Shown here: positions 12,354 through 21,699 of the stretch, one piece after another
Numbering within the stretch: the stretch's first letter is position 1
Layout of the letters: every line of letters starts with the position of its first letter
Source: Branchiostoma floridae
Lineage: Eukaryota; Chordata; Leptocardii; Amphioxiformes; Branchiostomatidae
NCBI RefSeq assembly: GCF_000003815.2
Contig: NC_049985.1
Location: 6,587,120 to 6,651,119 of the forward strand
Direction: 5' to 3'
DNA: 64,000 bases
The notes under the pieces: generated by a model
Told to the model about the DNA's origin: nothing
What the model saw: only the letters and a program-made list of their open reading frames with translations
The model's database searches: none
Position numbers and translations under genes: made by a program

Positions 12354-14542
12354 TGACGATTGTTACTGTTCATCTTTTATATGTCCACATGCAGGGAGGG
12401 CAGCCATAATCGTGCTGGCAGTGTTGCTTGCCGTTTTTGTGATTGCGTTCGCGACGTGGCTATTTTTTCTAAGGTAAGACCAAAATTTAAATGTCAAGAA
12501 ACCTCAAATGATGCACATGTTCTTGATTTTGCACACAATACCCAAATCAAAGGTGTCGAGTATGTATGAAGAAAACTGTCTTTCTATCAGAAAACCGCGA
12601 CGCGTCCAGCCCGAATTTGAGGAGGACACCAGTGTTCAGTGTACGAAGTACAGCACCCTGGATAGCCGCATATCATTGGAGAGCGGTCCGGGCACCATGT
12701 TCGAGAATGATCTCTACGGGAGTGGGTAAGTACCGCCATGCATGGATATATCAATAGGGCTGTGTACCCTTAACTTTAAAATTGCCACGGCTTAGGTCCC
12801 AATTCCCAACCCGGGGCCCGGCCGGGTAGCTTTCGGAAACGACAAATATGGTAAGAAAAGAAACAACACGCACAGAACTTTGAAAGAATTGTCAGAAGCA
12901 TAATTTGTGTATATTCGTTGATAAACACCCTTTTCCCCGCTTCCACAAACATCCCTGCCGGCCCCGTTTCGAAAATGGGACCTAAGCAGGACTTGAAGAT
13001 CAAGTGCACCTGTATTTGTACAAAAAACAGCTAAACTTAAAAGCACTAGTGGATACATTTTTGCAGACCAAAGTTAGGTAAATTTCGCTTCAAAAAGTTT
13101 AAATCCCCATAAAAACATGACACTTAACCGGCAGGAAAAACACTGTTGGCTAAATTGGAAAAGTACATGTTTGGCTGAACTTTTTCATCACTAAACGATC
13201 CTGTACCTAACCGGCGTACCTGAAAATTCAACAGGCACAGCCATAACCATGACCCAAGCAGGTTATAGCACCGAAAAGTTCGACAATGCTGACATAAATG
13301 CACTTTTTCAACCTTGAAAATCAGTTTCAAGCTTTAACAAAGATGAGGTGATATAACTACACGTATGTGTATTATTTATCTTACCTGCGATGTTGTCACT
13401 TTGTTTTATTGATTTTGTGAAATTGCCACCGTGCTCCTTTCATCTTTGTTGTCCATCATCTAGTCACATAGATTGATCACAGGCATCAAAAGGTACGAAA
13501 CAACAGGCAGGATTTATCATAGAGGGATCTATTTTATGTGTGGTGTTGAGTGGTGCGGCCGATAATTGAAGAACAAAATGTACGAGGTCCTTGGCACATG
13601 AAGGACAGAGTTGTAACTTGTGAAGTAAATTATGTATGCAGACGTTGTTATCGACACGTTGTGGTCTAATCCAATAACCATTACCAACTGTCCTGTAGCA
13701 TCTTGAGTAAACAGAATTTGATTAGAATGTATGGCTTTACAATATCGGTTGATTACAAGGTTTGCATTTCATGTAGTCATATGAAAGACCACATAAGGGC
13801 TCGAACAATCTATTGTGGTGAATATTTCAGTCATTTCGTTACGTAGGATGTTACACCATCACTATCGCATTGCTCAATAATTTTTTAGGGAGTGAAAATT
13901 TGGCATCGTTGCATCATTTTCCCGGGCAAAAGTCAAAGCTGTCGGTTTGTTTGCAATCAAGCGAGCTTGTATTAATTGGGACCACCGAGAAATGAGGACT
14001 CCTTGATGCTGTTTGTTTGTTTGCAAACATCAGAATTGTGTAAAACTGACTCAAATTTGCTGAAAAATTCCTGTAATTACCAGTAGCTTGAAGATGTCTT
14101 TACCATGAATGTCTTGAAGTTTCCCCCCTTTTACGTTGCATGCCTTTGACGATATCCACCTCATTCCAGGGGTGTCTGCGTGTCGCAACGGCTAGAGCGT
14201 TGGAATCAGAATCAGTAGGTCCTGAGTTCGATACTTGCCTCCCCTGCCCCCATGACGGTGGATTGACGCCCACCGAGCCTCACGGCTAATCTGTCAAAAG
14301 GGTGCCAAAAACACCTACGGATTTGGTGCTGCCAGTGTGCTTGGTGCTGCACACTTAAATACCTGCGAATTTTTTATGTTTTTTTTTATTCCAGGTTTAG
14401 TGACGGAAGTAACGGAAGTAAGTGGTCCACGGAGGGCCGCGGTACTGATGATGGCGCATGCGCAGCAGCTCCTGGAGACGGGACCGTTTTTGCAGAAAAC
14501 GCCCTGTACGAGTCCTCAACAACGTTGTCGGAAAAGAAATGA
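5501..14542 (+). CDS. Type I receptor: signal peptide, F5/8C (discoidin), sushi/CCP, stalk, TM, tyrosine-motif tail (9 exons, complete)
   Basis: Model: join(5501..5588, 6505..6707, 8696..8854, 9592..9739, 10354..10545, 11875..12060, 12395..12473, 12591..12725, 14395..14542); 1338 nt, 445 residues. All splice sites are GT-AG and all phases close (1,0,0,1,1,1,2,2). Domains: signal peptide 1-26 (core FWAVTVVLFVMVL); F5/8C about C31-C196 with the family landmarks NALGMHSG, QVKASS, TEWLQIDL, RYIRFYP and VEVMGC; sushi C203-C262 (C203, C232, C249, C262, W255); Ser/Thr/Pro stalk 265-325; transmembrane helix 328-351; tail 352-445 with TKYSTL (Y372), FENDLYGS (Y394) and AENALYESS (Y435). F5/8C domains usually bind phospholipid or glycan, and sushi domains mediate protein contacts; ligand recognition with tail phosphorylation is inference. 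Start chosen for its Kozak context (GCCATGG) and the signal peptide. Extra cysteines in the F5/8C domain are unusual. Confidence 0.88.
5824..5909 (+). repeat. Compound (TA)n(TG)n microsatellite in intron 1
   Basis: Alternating TA for about 38 nt, then TG for about 48 nt. Confidence 0.98.
6101..6496 (+). repeat. Direct duplication within intron 1
   Basis: A segment containing AACTTGTTTTGTTTCGAGA, TCGCATTACATTT and TCTCNATAAATT occurs at about 6113-6170 and 6417-6470. CTTATACGATTGTATG also occurs twice (6369 and 6481), the second copy directly at the exon 2 acceptor. Confidence 0.8.
6505..6707 (+). CDS. Exon 2: F5/8C domain, N-terminal third
   Basis: Acceptor ATGATTGTCAG and donor ACTCAG|GTCAGT; phase 1 to 0. 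It starts with the domain's first cysteine (DCSNALGMHSGTI), then SQVKASSS and TEWLQIDLLIKRKVSGVITQ, the invariant part of discoidin domains. Confidence 0.93.
6740..7540 (+). repeat. Degenerate tandem repeat, roughly 210-250-nt period, in intron 2
   Basis: AGCATCAATAGGAAGACC, GTAAACTT, GACTCCTGAAATATTCAA, AGAAATGACAAGCTTT and TTGGCGTAGC recur in that order near 6755, 6960 and 7210, with a final partial copy near 7468. Confidence 0.85.
8112..8234. mobile_element. MITE with TAGCYTG terminal repeats and 9-bp target duplication (copy 1)
   Basis: Ends TAGCTTGTGTACCATCCGG and TAGATGGTACTCAGGCTA are inverted. Flanks TGTCCATTA (8103-8111) and TATCCATTA (8235-8243) match at 8 of 9 bases. In intron 2. 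Same family as 10116-10279. Confidence 0.85.
8474..8635 (+). repeat. Pentanucleotide (ATATT/ATATC)n microsatellite
   Basis: About 160 nt of ATATT units with a central block of ATATC units, 60 nt upstream of exon 3's acceptor. Close enough to constrain the branch point region. Confidence 0.98.
8696..8854 (+). CDS. Exon 3: F5/8C domain, middle
   Basis: Acceptor CCCGAACTTCGACAG and donor GACATG|GTGGGT; phase 0 to 0, 53 residues. FKIKYSSNGKFWLTYRD matches the strand where family members have 'yxvxyS.dg..w..y.d'. It carries three cysteines (C102, C119, C122) that typical F5/8C domains lack here. Confidence 0.92.
8865..9104. mobile_element. MITE with GTGGTATCTC terminal repeats
   Basis: Left end GTGGTATCTCCCTGAACTTG and right end CAAGTGCAGTGAGATACCAC are inverted, and GGGGCACCGG / CCGGTGCCCC continue the stem. 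The interior includes GATAAAGAACAAATTTTT. It starts 10 nt after the exon 3 splice donor. A relative lies at 38037-38246. Confidence 0.85.
9592..9739 (+). CDS. Exon 4: F5/8C domain, C-terminal third
   Basis: Acceptor CTTTGTTTCAG and donor TCAT|GTAAGT; phase 0 to 1. VATRYIRFYPMRWQNAVAMR followed by VEVMGC is the canonical end of the domain. The last cysteine should pair with that of exon 2. Confidence 0.95.
10116..10279. mobile_element. MITE with TAGCCTGGGTACCATCCGG terminal repeats and 9-bp target duplication (copy 2)
   Basis: Ends are perfect or near-perfect inverted repeats and the 9-bp direct repeat CGTCTTCGA flanks it exactly (10107-10115 and 10280-10288). An internal 30-nt block (TATACAGTCGCTTCT) is tandemly duplicated. 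In intron 4. Confidence 0.92.
10354..10545 (+). CDS. Exon 5: sushi/CCP domain
   Basis: Acceptor TTTTTTGACACAG and donor GTCC|GTAAGT; symmetric phase 1-1, typical of shuffled CCP modules. Four cysteines with YACKHGYRM and GHWGG give the Cys-Cys-Cys-Trp-Cys pattern. Confidence 0.93.
10557..10804. mobile_element. MITE with TAGCCTCCTTCACC terminal repeats, homopolymer arms and 9-bp target duplication
   Basis: Inverted ends TAGCCTCCTTCACC / GGTGAAGGAGGCTA. The direct repeat AAGTATGCC occurs at 10548-10556 and 10805-10813. The arms contain T and G runs on the left and C and A runs on the right, able to pair. Inserted 11 nt past the exon 5 end, so the target duplication copies most of the splice donor hexamer but not its GT. 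Confidence 0.93.
11324..11437 (+). repeat. Dispersed repeat, GTAATATAACCAGCTGCTGC family
   Basis: About 110 nt matching the reverse complement of 37040-37158 closely (GCGAAGCTGGTGTGTTACGC, GCGGTTATACCGG, GATACAGATACAGAT). Shorter relatives are visible at about 1392-1432 and 58655-58700. Class unknown. Confidence 0.8.
11875..12060 (+). CDS. Exon 6: Ser/Thr/Pro-rich stalk
   Basis: Acceptor TTCTTTTTTGTACAG and donor AGAG|GTGTGTG; phase 1-1, 62 codons rich in T, S, P and D. Likely O-glycosylated spacer. The open frame runs well past both borders, but only this part has splice sites that preserve phase. Confidence 0.8.
12296..12352 (+). repeat. (CA)n microsatellite in intron 6
   Basis: CA dinucleotides with few interruptions, 43 nt upstream of the transmembrane exon's acceptor. 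Confidence 0.97.
12395..12473 (+). CDS. Exon 7: transmembrane helix
   Basis: Acceptor TCCACATGCAG and donor CTAAG|GTAAGA; phase 1 to 2. It encodes GRAAIIVLAVLLAVFVIAFA then TWLFFLR, one membrane span followed by basic residues from exon 8 (KPRR). Confidence 0.93.
12591..12725 (+). CDS. Exon 8: cytoplasmic tail, first part
   Basis: Acceptor TTTCTATCAG and donor AGTGG|GTAAGT; phase 2-2, 45 codons. Contains TKYSTL (YxxL) and FENDLYGS (NxxY). Same phase and position as 1666-1818 in the upstream paralogue. Confidence 0.88.
12790..12987. mobile_element. Possible MITE in intron 8
   Basis: 12-bp perfect inverted termini GCTTAGGTCCCA / TGGGACCTAAGC 198 bp apart, with CCCGGCCGGG and CTGCCGGCCCCG inside each end. 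No clear target duplication was seen. Confidence 0.5.
14169..14355 (+). mobile_element. tRNA-derived SINE in intron 8
   Basis: A tRNA-like head with an A-box-like TCGCAACGGCTAGAGCG and a B-box GAGTTCGATAC (14224-14234), spaced as in a tRNA, followed by a non-tRNA body. Cloverleaf pairing is degraded, so it is not called as a tRNA gene. It ends about 40 nt before exon 9. Confidence 0.65.
14395..14542 (+). CDS. Exon 9: tail end and stop
   Basis: Acceptor TTTTTTTTATTCCAG. Enters in phase 2 and ends FAENALYESSTTLSEKK then TGA at 14540-14542. Its ENALYESS matches the ENDLYQSS terminus of the upstream paralogue, which supports this exon as the true last one. Confidence 0.9.
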
Positions 14543-14865
14543 CCTACGATGATCGCTATCAATGTTACCAGCTGCGATTTTTTATTCTGCGCCTTCAATT
14601 ATTTAATGCTAAGAATAGCCGCTCATTTGAAACGATTTTACCTCTATTAGTAAATTATCCAAGCCTACATAACGGCGTTATACTTGTGCTGCCTCCCTAA
14701 TTACAGATTTCATGGCACTGAAAGCCTTCTTGAATGTTAAGTTTTCCAAAAAGACCTTTGTAATCATAGTGCTACAAAAAGGAGACAAGAGTTTGAGGAT
14801 CTCATACCTCATGAAATGCATAGTGTCTTGGATGTCTTGATTGCTTGTTGCTCATTGATTATGCA

Positions 14866-14871
14866 AATAAA
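14866..14871 (+). terminator. Polyadenylation signal of the F5/8C-sushi receptor
   Basis: AATAAA 324 nt after the stop, followed by T-rich sequence (TTTCTTATT). It sets the likely 3' UTR at about 14543-14890. Confidence 0.65.
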
Positions 14872-14899
14872 TTTCTTATTAATGGTCAAATGTGACATC

Positions 14900-17170
14900 C
14901 TGTCTCCCTACGTTGAAAGTGACTTATGGAAACGTGACTTATAAAAAATATATAACTGCAAAAACATTCATATCTTTGACGCTATACAACAACCGCGAAT
15001 TTGTGTCAATTTTCTCTTGCGACGTAGAACACATTTGTATATCAATTCTATATGAGCACAACGGCCGCGGCCGATCCATTTCGATACAAGAAACGTATTT
15101 TGATATTGCAGTGTCACCACTGAACTGAAAACCACAATGATCGGAAATTCGTCAAAAAGGGATTTGTAGTGATAAGGGGGTGCATCACTATGTGCTATTT
15201 TGCCAATTTGCAAATGGTTTGAAATTCTACAAAAAAAAGCAATTTCAGGCGACTAATTGGCGCCTATTTGTGCCTATTGTTGCCGCTTACTTAGCGCATT
15301 GCATATTTCGCGCCTCCCTGTGAGCTAACCGCTTCATGGTCCTTCATGGTCCATACATTTACACAGTACGGTTCTGGCATCCTTTTCTTTACATGAACCC
15401 TGTGCAAAACATAGTAATTAATCATACTCTCGCGTAGATCGAGTTGATGGACAAAAAATAAATCTGTGCGCTTTCGATAATGTACAGCACCAGCGTACTT
15501 CAAACAACAGCAGAATCAAGAGTAATACAGAATAAGAAAGACTTGGTGAAGCAAGTGAATACTAAATCGCCGCTGGGATGTATAAAATAGTCCATACGAT
15601 GCTGGGAACGCGCTGTGTAGTTAATCAACTGTTCACTGGAGTCCCCCAACAAGTATAAACCTCTATTTGACCCTGTAATTAATAAATTACTATGATAAAC
15701 TTTATTAAAACATACTGACATTATCAATACCTGAAGAAAAACACCTTACTCCCCTAGACACCCATATTTTTCAGTCTGTATATTTCATGTCATTTTCATC
15801 AAGTCCTGTTGCAGTCATAAATATTGATTGTCGATTTCAGCCGATGCCACCCCACTTACAGCGGTATATATGGAACACTTTAGTTCATTAGCGCTTTCAC
15901 CTCTAATCATCCCTACGCTACCATATGGTTTAAAGAGCCCCACGAGTACAACAGAAGACCACGTCATTTATTTTATGGCTTCCTGACGATCATAGCAAGT
16001 TGATAAAAGCTCCTTGATCATAACTATGATTTTTGATTATCATTGTTTTGTTCTTAAAGCAAAACCCCATGATACCAGTATTCTGTTTGTTTAATCATTA
16101 ATAGATACCAAACCACAGAGTAGATATTACTACACGAAATCTAATCTTTAAATACCCGTAAGGCCATTAAGTGTTTGAACCATACGCATAAGCAAAAAAC
16201 ACATTTGTGCATGATTTAAAGCGTGCTGAAAGATTGGGTTTCGTGTAATGGCATGATATCTTATTTTCCAGGGGAAAATATAACTGTCATCTTTACGATG
16301 TAATAAACAAATCAATATGATCGGATTTTAAAGGAATATTATGATGACTAAGAATAATTCAAGCTTATGTCAGCATAACCTTCCTGTAAATAATCTATAA
16401 TCATTATGTTAATGTTTAAAAGTAAGTCAATATCTACAACTGGATAAAATTCGGAGGTTACTTTTGAGTGACATCCATCACTCTTCTTCAACGTCACTAG
16501 AATGAACTGTCCGAAACAGTCTTCAGTGTCAACACTTATTACATGCATTAAAAGTAGAAAAAAACGGGCGAGCATAAATGTCAATGATAGGTCCTATAAT
16601 GATGATGACCATAAATGGTTTATTTTACAAAAACATCTTGGATACTACAATTAGCACCCTGTGGTTCATTTAATTTCTTAGTATACAACTGCAACATGCA
16701 ACCAATTTCTAGTTTTTCGTGATCTAAGACATGTAATTGAAAATGTGTAAATGGTAAGAATAACACATGTAGGCTATAATGTTACAAAGACATCTTAAAT
16801 CAAACCTTTCGAGTCAATCACGTGGAATCTAATGGCATAAAAGCATATCAAAGTTGCACAGATGTAGAAAATAAAGAGTAAAATACAAGCAGATCTCTAC
16901 GGGCTAGCAATATCTAGCCGCCCTACAGACTCTCCATGTGTGCGTACGTAGGCAGACCAATACTAGGCTGAGCCTTGTAGAGTTCCTTGACTTATGTTCC
17001 TTGACCTATTCTACAGCCGTGGACTCTGCGTGCGTGAACTACGGAGCCGGCCGGAGATTCATTGGTCTGTTCGATATTGCTAGCGCCGTAGAGATCTTGT
17101 TGGAAATCTGGAGGATAAATCTAGAGACTATTGCTGATCTTAGCTATCCCAGCACCTTTCCAATAAAAGT
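14900..17170. other. Intergenic, no gene seen
   Basis: AT-rich unique-looking sequence. Short open frames start at non-ATG codons or have no splice context or domain. Nothing further can be supported. Confidence 0.6.
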
Positions 17171-17175
17171 CTTAA

Positions 17176-17498
17176 AGGGGCATTCCACTCCAGAAGTGAG
17201 TATCATAATTCCTCAGAGAATATATAATCATCTCCCCAAATGTGTGATAGTCACTTGGCTGCTTTGTCAAGCTTAAGCTTATCCAGACTACTGCTGGCAA
17301 ACAAAATGTGACGGAAGTCGCAAAACAATATACGGTGCAATACATTAGAAGCGGGTCCATATGGGGGTACTTGGATTTAGAAAAAGATTATTGACGAAAA
17401 GACAAATGAGGTAACTTTGCGAAAAGTCAGTTGTACTTGTATCCCCCAAAATATCATCCATCAGAAAATAACACTCGCTTCTGGAGTGGAATGCCCCC
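17176..17498. mobile_element. MITE with GGGGCATTCCACTCCAGAAG terminal repeats, TTAA target
   Basis: Inverted ends AGGGGCATTCCACTCCAGAA / TTCTGGAGTGGAATGCCCCC, each flanked by TTAA (17172-17175, 17499-17502). TTAA duplication is typical of piggyBac-type elements. 323 bp with no transposase. Confidence 0.85.
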
Positions 17499-17502
17499 TT
17501 AA

Positions 17503-20500
17503 AGCTTGCGCATGGATTAGACACATTGCAACTGTGCATAGCTGTAGGATCATATGTCTATTCAGCTGTCTCCGCGGTATGATATCGCTTTATCACAGTC
17601 ATGAAAAGTAATGATTTATTACTTGAATAACTTTCAATCGATAAGCTCCAACATAAAAGTCATAACCCTGTACGGATCCATGTATCTGGTTTAATTTGTG
17701 CTCCACGCAGAGTGCATGTTATAAACGTAGTATAAGCTGTACAACTATTGCAAAGCTTTAAGATATTGCTATCACAGGCTGTAGAGAGTGTGTATCTTTA
17801 TGGTTTTATACTTCTATTAGCTCCACAGTTTTGTCATCAGTATACTTCAAAGATATGTGGTTGGACATGGTGTAGTGTGTTGAATTAAATTACATTGTTC
17901 CAACTGAAACTTGTATGTTGAATACACAAATAATTAACGCTTTCAAATAACCGAGGGCTGTGTTAAATAGATGAAAGAATGTTACATTTGCATAGTAAAA
18001 CTTCCTAGGTACAAATGATAATCAGATTAAACGTACGCCTGGTATTCTAAATATAACGAGTACTACATGCAATACCCACCCATTAATTATACGCAAGATG
18101 GATTAACTGACAACAAGACCCAAAGGGAATGAAAAACACAACCTGGGCAATAATACAGCAAATGGTTTTACAGTTCCTCATGCATCAACTGATATCAAGG
18201 ATCAGAAACAATTTCCGAGGCTTAAACTGTATCGTTAAAAAGAAATATAATCGTTTTTATGGCATTACCTATTCTAGTAGGTCACCCCATTGCTTTGCTT
18301 ACTTGTCATACTTATTTGAGATCCCCACAATTATGCATGCATTCACATACAGATGTCCAATGTATTTGGTATGATATTTTATTATGATTCAGGCATGTAT
18401 CTAATATTAAATTGAAACAAGTCAGAGTTCTTTTTCGTGCGATCATTTTTGAAGACTAAACTCTACAGTCTACACACAGCTTTCACCTGGGCATGAAATA
18501 GACTGGGTTTAAGATCACAGTACTCCCGTTTATCCAGTAAGCTCAACGATTTGCATCAATACATTTGATGCTTTTATATGTTTATACTGGGTTTATGCCT
18601 GCTCGGCTGGGAAAGTGTTTTTATACGAAGAAATTGAGTGCACTTTATCACCTATCAGAAAGAAAACCTCAGTGCATTGTCGGAAATTATGACGCGAGAC
18701 TAAACCGGATCAACGACATCATAAAGTGGCAAGCCTCTCTATATGACATACGTGAGGTGGATAAAACATGAGGCGTGTATATAATCTATAAGAGGTAGAT
18801 TTATTCCAATGAATCACATGTTGCCTTGAGACCTTTTCACAGAAGTCCCGTGCACCAGGACACCGTTTGACAGTTGTTCCGCTGAGTAGGACCTGTTAGT
18901 CTATGAGGTTAGCTTCCACCCTCCTGAGTTTACCTCGTATCAACGACATCAAATTTTATTACAACCAGGACCATTACGTTTTACCGCACTCTGCCATCCG
19001 CACTGGTCCCCCGGGAGCTGTGCCTCGCACATTAACTGTCACTGTGCTGCGATGAAACTCAACATGAATGCGATTCCGATGGCACCTCTTCGAGCGACCA
19101 TAAAAAAGTATTGCCACTGGACTTAAGTCAACGTCTGTTGTTAGCTGATGGGGTCAGCTGCAGATCGAACGTATCCGGTCACATTACTGCCTGCAATAAC
19201 ATCAATGTGGGTTGGGACTGAATGACATTATTACTTGTGGTGAAATCCTACTAAGAAGACTATTTTTGTAGCTTCTTTATGGGATTTATTATTCAAGGGC
19301 ATAACTATAAACCTGTACCAGAAAAGTAATGATTAGACATTATCTTGACAACGTGTACTAACTCAAAAATAGCCGTGGGTATACACTATATCAACGGAAT
19401 ATTTATCAGTTGTAAGATAAGCTTGGTGATTGTTGTCCACTAATCCATGCCCACTTTGAATTATAGTTAGATGCATTATGTTCTTTCAGCAAGCCTAGAG
19501 ATCAATTTTTATACTGTTAGTGTTTCTTAAATAGATTCAAAGTTGGTGGTTGTAAAGTGTTGCCACGCCAGTTTTAGCTAAACAAATGTACTTGTAAATA
19601 TCGATCATACGTCTAGAGGGCACAGGTCGATATCTTGAGGATGATTGCTGCAAGTGCGTAGATGAGGAGTGTCTGTGTCCGTGACTCCCTCTCGTTGTTG
19701 GTTTACTACATCAGGAGAGACAGACAGGCAGACAAAAAGGCAGTACAGTGTATCTAGCCTGACACGCCCCCTAACCCCTTTCTGAGGTGAAATTTCCAGC
19801 TTCCACCTGTGGGATTAAACAAAAGGCTCAGGACCCAATCGTACACCAATCAACACCGAATAACGACGACCTTGGGTAAGGTCGTAAAACTTCTTACTTC
19901 TTCTCTAGTGCAATCCTTTAAAAAGGAAAGGGCAGACCATTGCAATTGTGTTGAGACTGGCCGGTTCAGAAGGTCGTTTCGGGTGGCCGGTTTAACATGT
20001 GCATGGCGCCGATGGAGCATATTAACCTCCTCGGTCTTCGTGAAAAATTCAATGGCGTAAGGGCTATATCAAGTTGCCAACGTGAAACCGGACAGACTGG
20101 GAATTAGTACAGTAATGAATCATTTGTTTTCTTTCTTTTAAACACTAAAAACGTCAACTCCACGACTGCTCTGTCGTAAATTTCATAGCAAAGGCGGTTT
20201 GTCGCTATGATAGTTTGTAGAGTAACGTGGTCTGAAAATGTCTTCGCAGCAAATCTAGTCCCAGACAAGGCCATCATTCACATCCCCTCCCATTTATTCT
20301 TGTGTCCAGCAGCTATCGCTTGATGCATGGGGTTCATACATGCCTGGACGGTTCTCCTATATATTTCTTTATTTGAATTCGCAGAATCAAAGGGTAGGAG
20401 AAACACGTACGAGTCGCGTCGGACTGCTCTCAGTGGGCACTCAAAGGATTTGGTCCTCTCTAAACGGGGAATCACATTAGTCACCAGTGGTTCTTTAGGA

Positions 20501-20600
20501 CTTTCCACACGGCAATTTGTTTTAAAAGTCCTCAATGTCTTCCTAGGCCTATTAAATCAACAAAATTCATCTCTGGCCTAATTCAAAGTTGAAGTTGTGC
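17503..20600. other. Intergenic, no gene seen
   Basis: No domain-bearing frame, no clear repeat family and no RNA gene recognised. Confidence 0.55.
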
Positions 20601-20604
20601 AATA

Positions 20605-20761
20605 GACTCTACCAGGCTTCGTGGATCGGTGGTCTAATTGTAGAAATTGGACAAATAGAATCTATAGTACGCTAGGGGAGTTAGTCGACCAGAAGAGTAC
20701 GTTTCCTCACTTCGTGGTGAGGATAATGATTCTACCGATCCAGGGAGCCTGGTAGAGGCTA
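20605..20761. mobile_element. MITE with TAGCCTCTACCAGGC terminal repeats and 9-bp target duplication
   Basis: Left end TAGACTCTACCAGGCTTCG and right end GAGCCTGGTAGAGGCTA are inverted. Flanks GTTGTGCAA and GTTTTGCAA match at 8 of 9 bases. A related copy is at about 23288-23486. Confidence 0.85.
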
Positions 20762-21026
20762 GTTTTGCAAGGTTGTAAGCTCCCTTCAGCCGAACGAGTT
20801 TCGTAGACTAGACATGGGATTTTCCTTTGGCAGTGGTCTGTCCTACATATACATAGTAGTACCTACGTGTGGTGAAATCACACGTCTGGAGGGCAGTAGT
20901 CAGTGTACAACCGACCCTAGTATGATTTTAGAAGCTCTGACTTGAGCCTACTCAATACTGTCTGTCTGCTGTGTGGTTAGGCCTGAATGCCAGACCTGAC
21001 AGGCATATTCGAGAGCTGGCCACACC

Positions 21027-21335
21027 TAACCTGGAATCCAGTCTACTGCTGGCTCGGCCTACCGTAGTTAGTGCAGGCTTTGTACGGGGCCAGGGAAGCT
21101 CCCAGCCGCCGAGGTCATCGGCCACACCCGGTAGGATTTTCAGGCGGTTAGACTTAAGCCCAGTGGGACAAAAACTTGCTGGCCGGCAATTAACCCCCAC
21201 TGGGCAAAGTCTAACCGCGTGAAAATCCTACCGGGTGTGAATGATTATCCCGGCGGCGGAGACCTACCCTGGCCCCGTAGAGAGCCTGCACTTACTACGG
21301 TAGGCCGTGCCACAAGTAGACTGGATTCCAGGTTA
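21027..21335. mobile_element. Long fold-back element, about 140-150-nt arms
   Basis: TAACCTGGAATCCAGTCTAC starts the left arm and its complement GTAGACTGGATTCCAGGTTA ends the right. The pairing continues through CGGCCTACCGTAGT, ACGGGGCCAGGG, CACACCCGGTAGGATTTTCA and CGGTTAGACTT to a short centre. Non-autonomous DNA transposon or inverted duplication. Confidence 0.9.
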
Positions 21336-21462
21336 CTCAAACCCCAACTTTATACAGTATACCAATACCAAGACCGTGTTTCTTTAGATATAAAGTTAAT
21401 ATATAAGCAGATGTATTTGAATCGGCATGTTACTCCTGGACAATTCCCATTGAGGTGTAAAT

Positions 21463-21627
21463 TACTGTAAATGCATTTAAGTTCGCGGGGATTTAATTTC
21501 GCGGTAGCGGGAAAAGGGACTTTTCGCGGTGGATTTAAGTTCGCGGTAACACCATAGACTGCAGTCTATAGCTAATACCATTAATGAAGAACATTAATCC
21601 ACCGCGAACATTTCTGCATTTACAGTA
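21463..21627. mobile_element. MITE, TACTGTAAATGCA family (best copy)
   Basis: Perfect 13-bp ends TACTGTAAATGCA / TGCATTTACAGTA, with TTTAAGTTCGCGG and CCACCGCGAACATT continuing the stem. Confidence 0.9.
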
Positions 21628-21699
21628 TATAGTTTAGCCCTGCTACAGACACGTTTCTCTTGACTGTACCAGGTATGCACAACATGTTGTCCACTACTC

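Noticed and set aside
14169-14240. A functional tRNA gene
   Set aside because: A and B boxes are present, but the acceptor and anticodon stems do not pair and a SINE body follows.
16938-17276. 112-codon frame as a gene
   Set aside because: Its 3' part lies inside the TTAA-flanked MITE and it has no domain.
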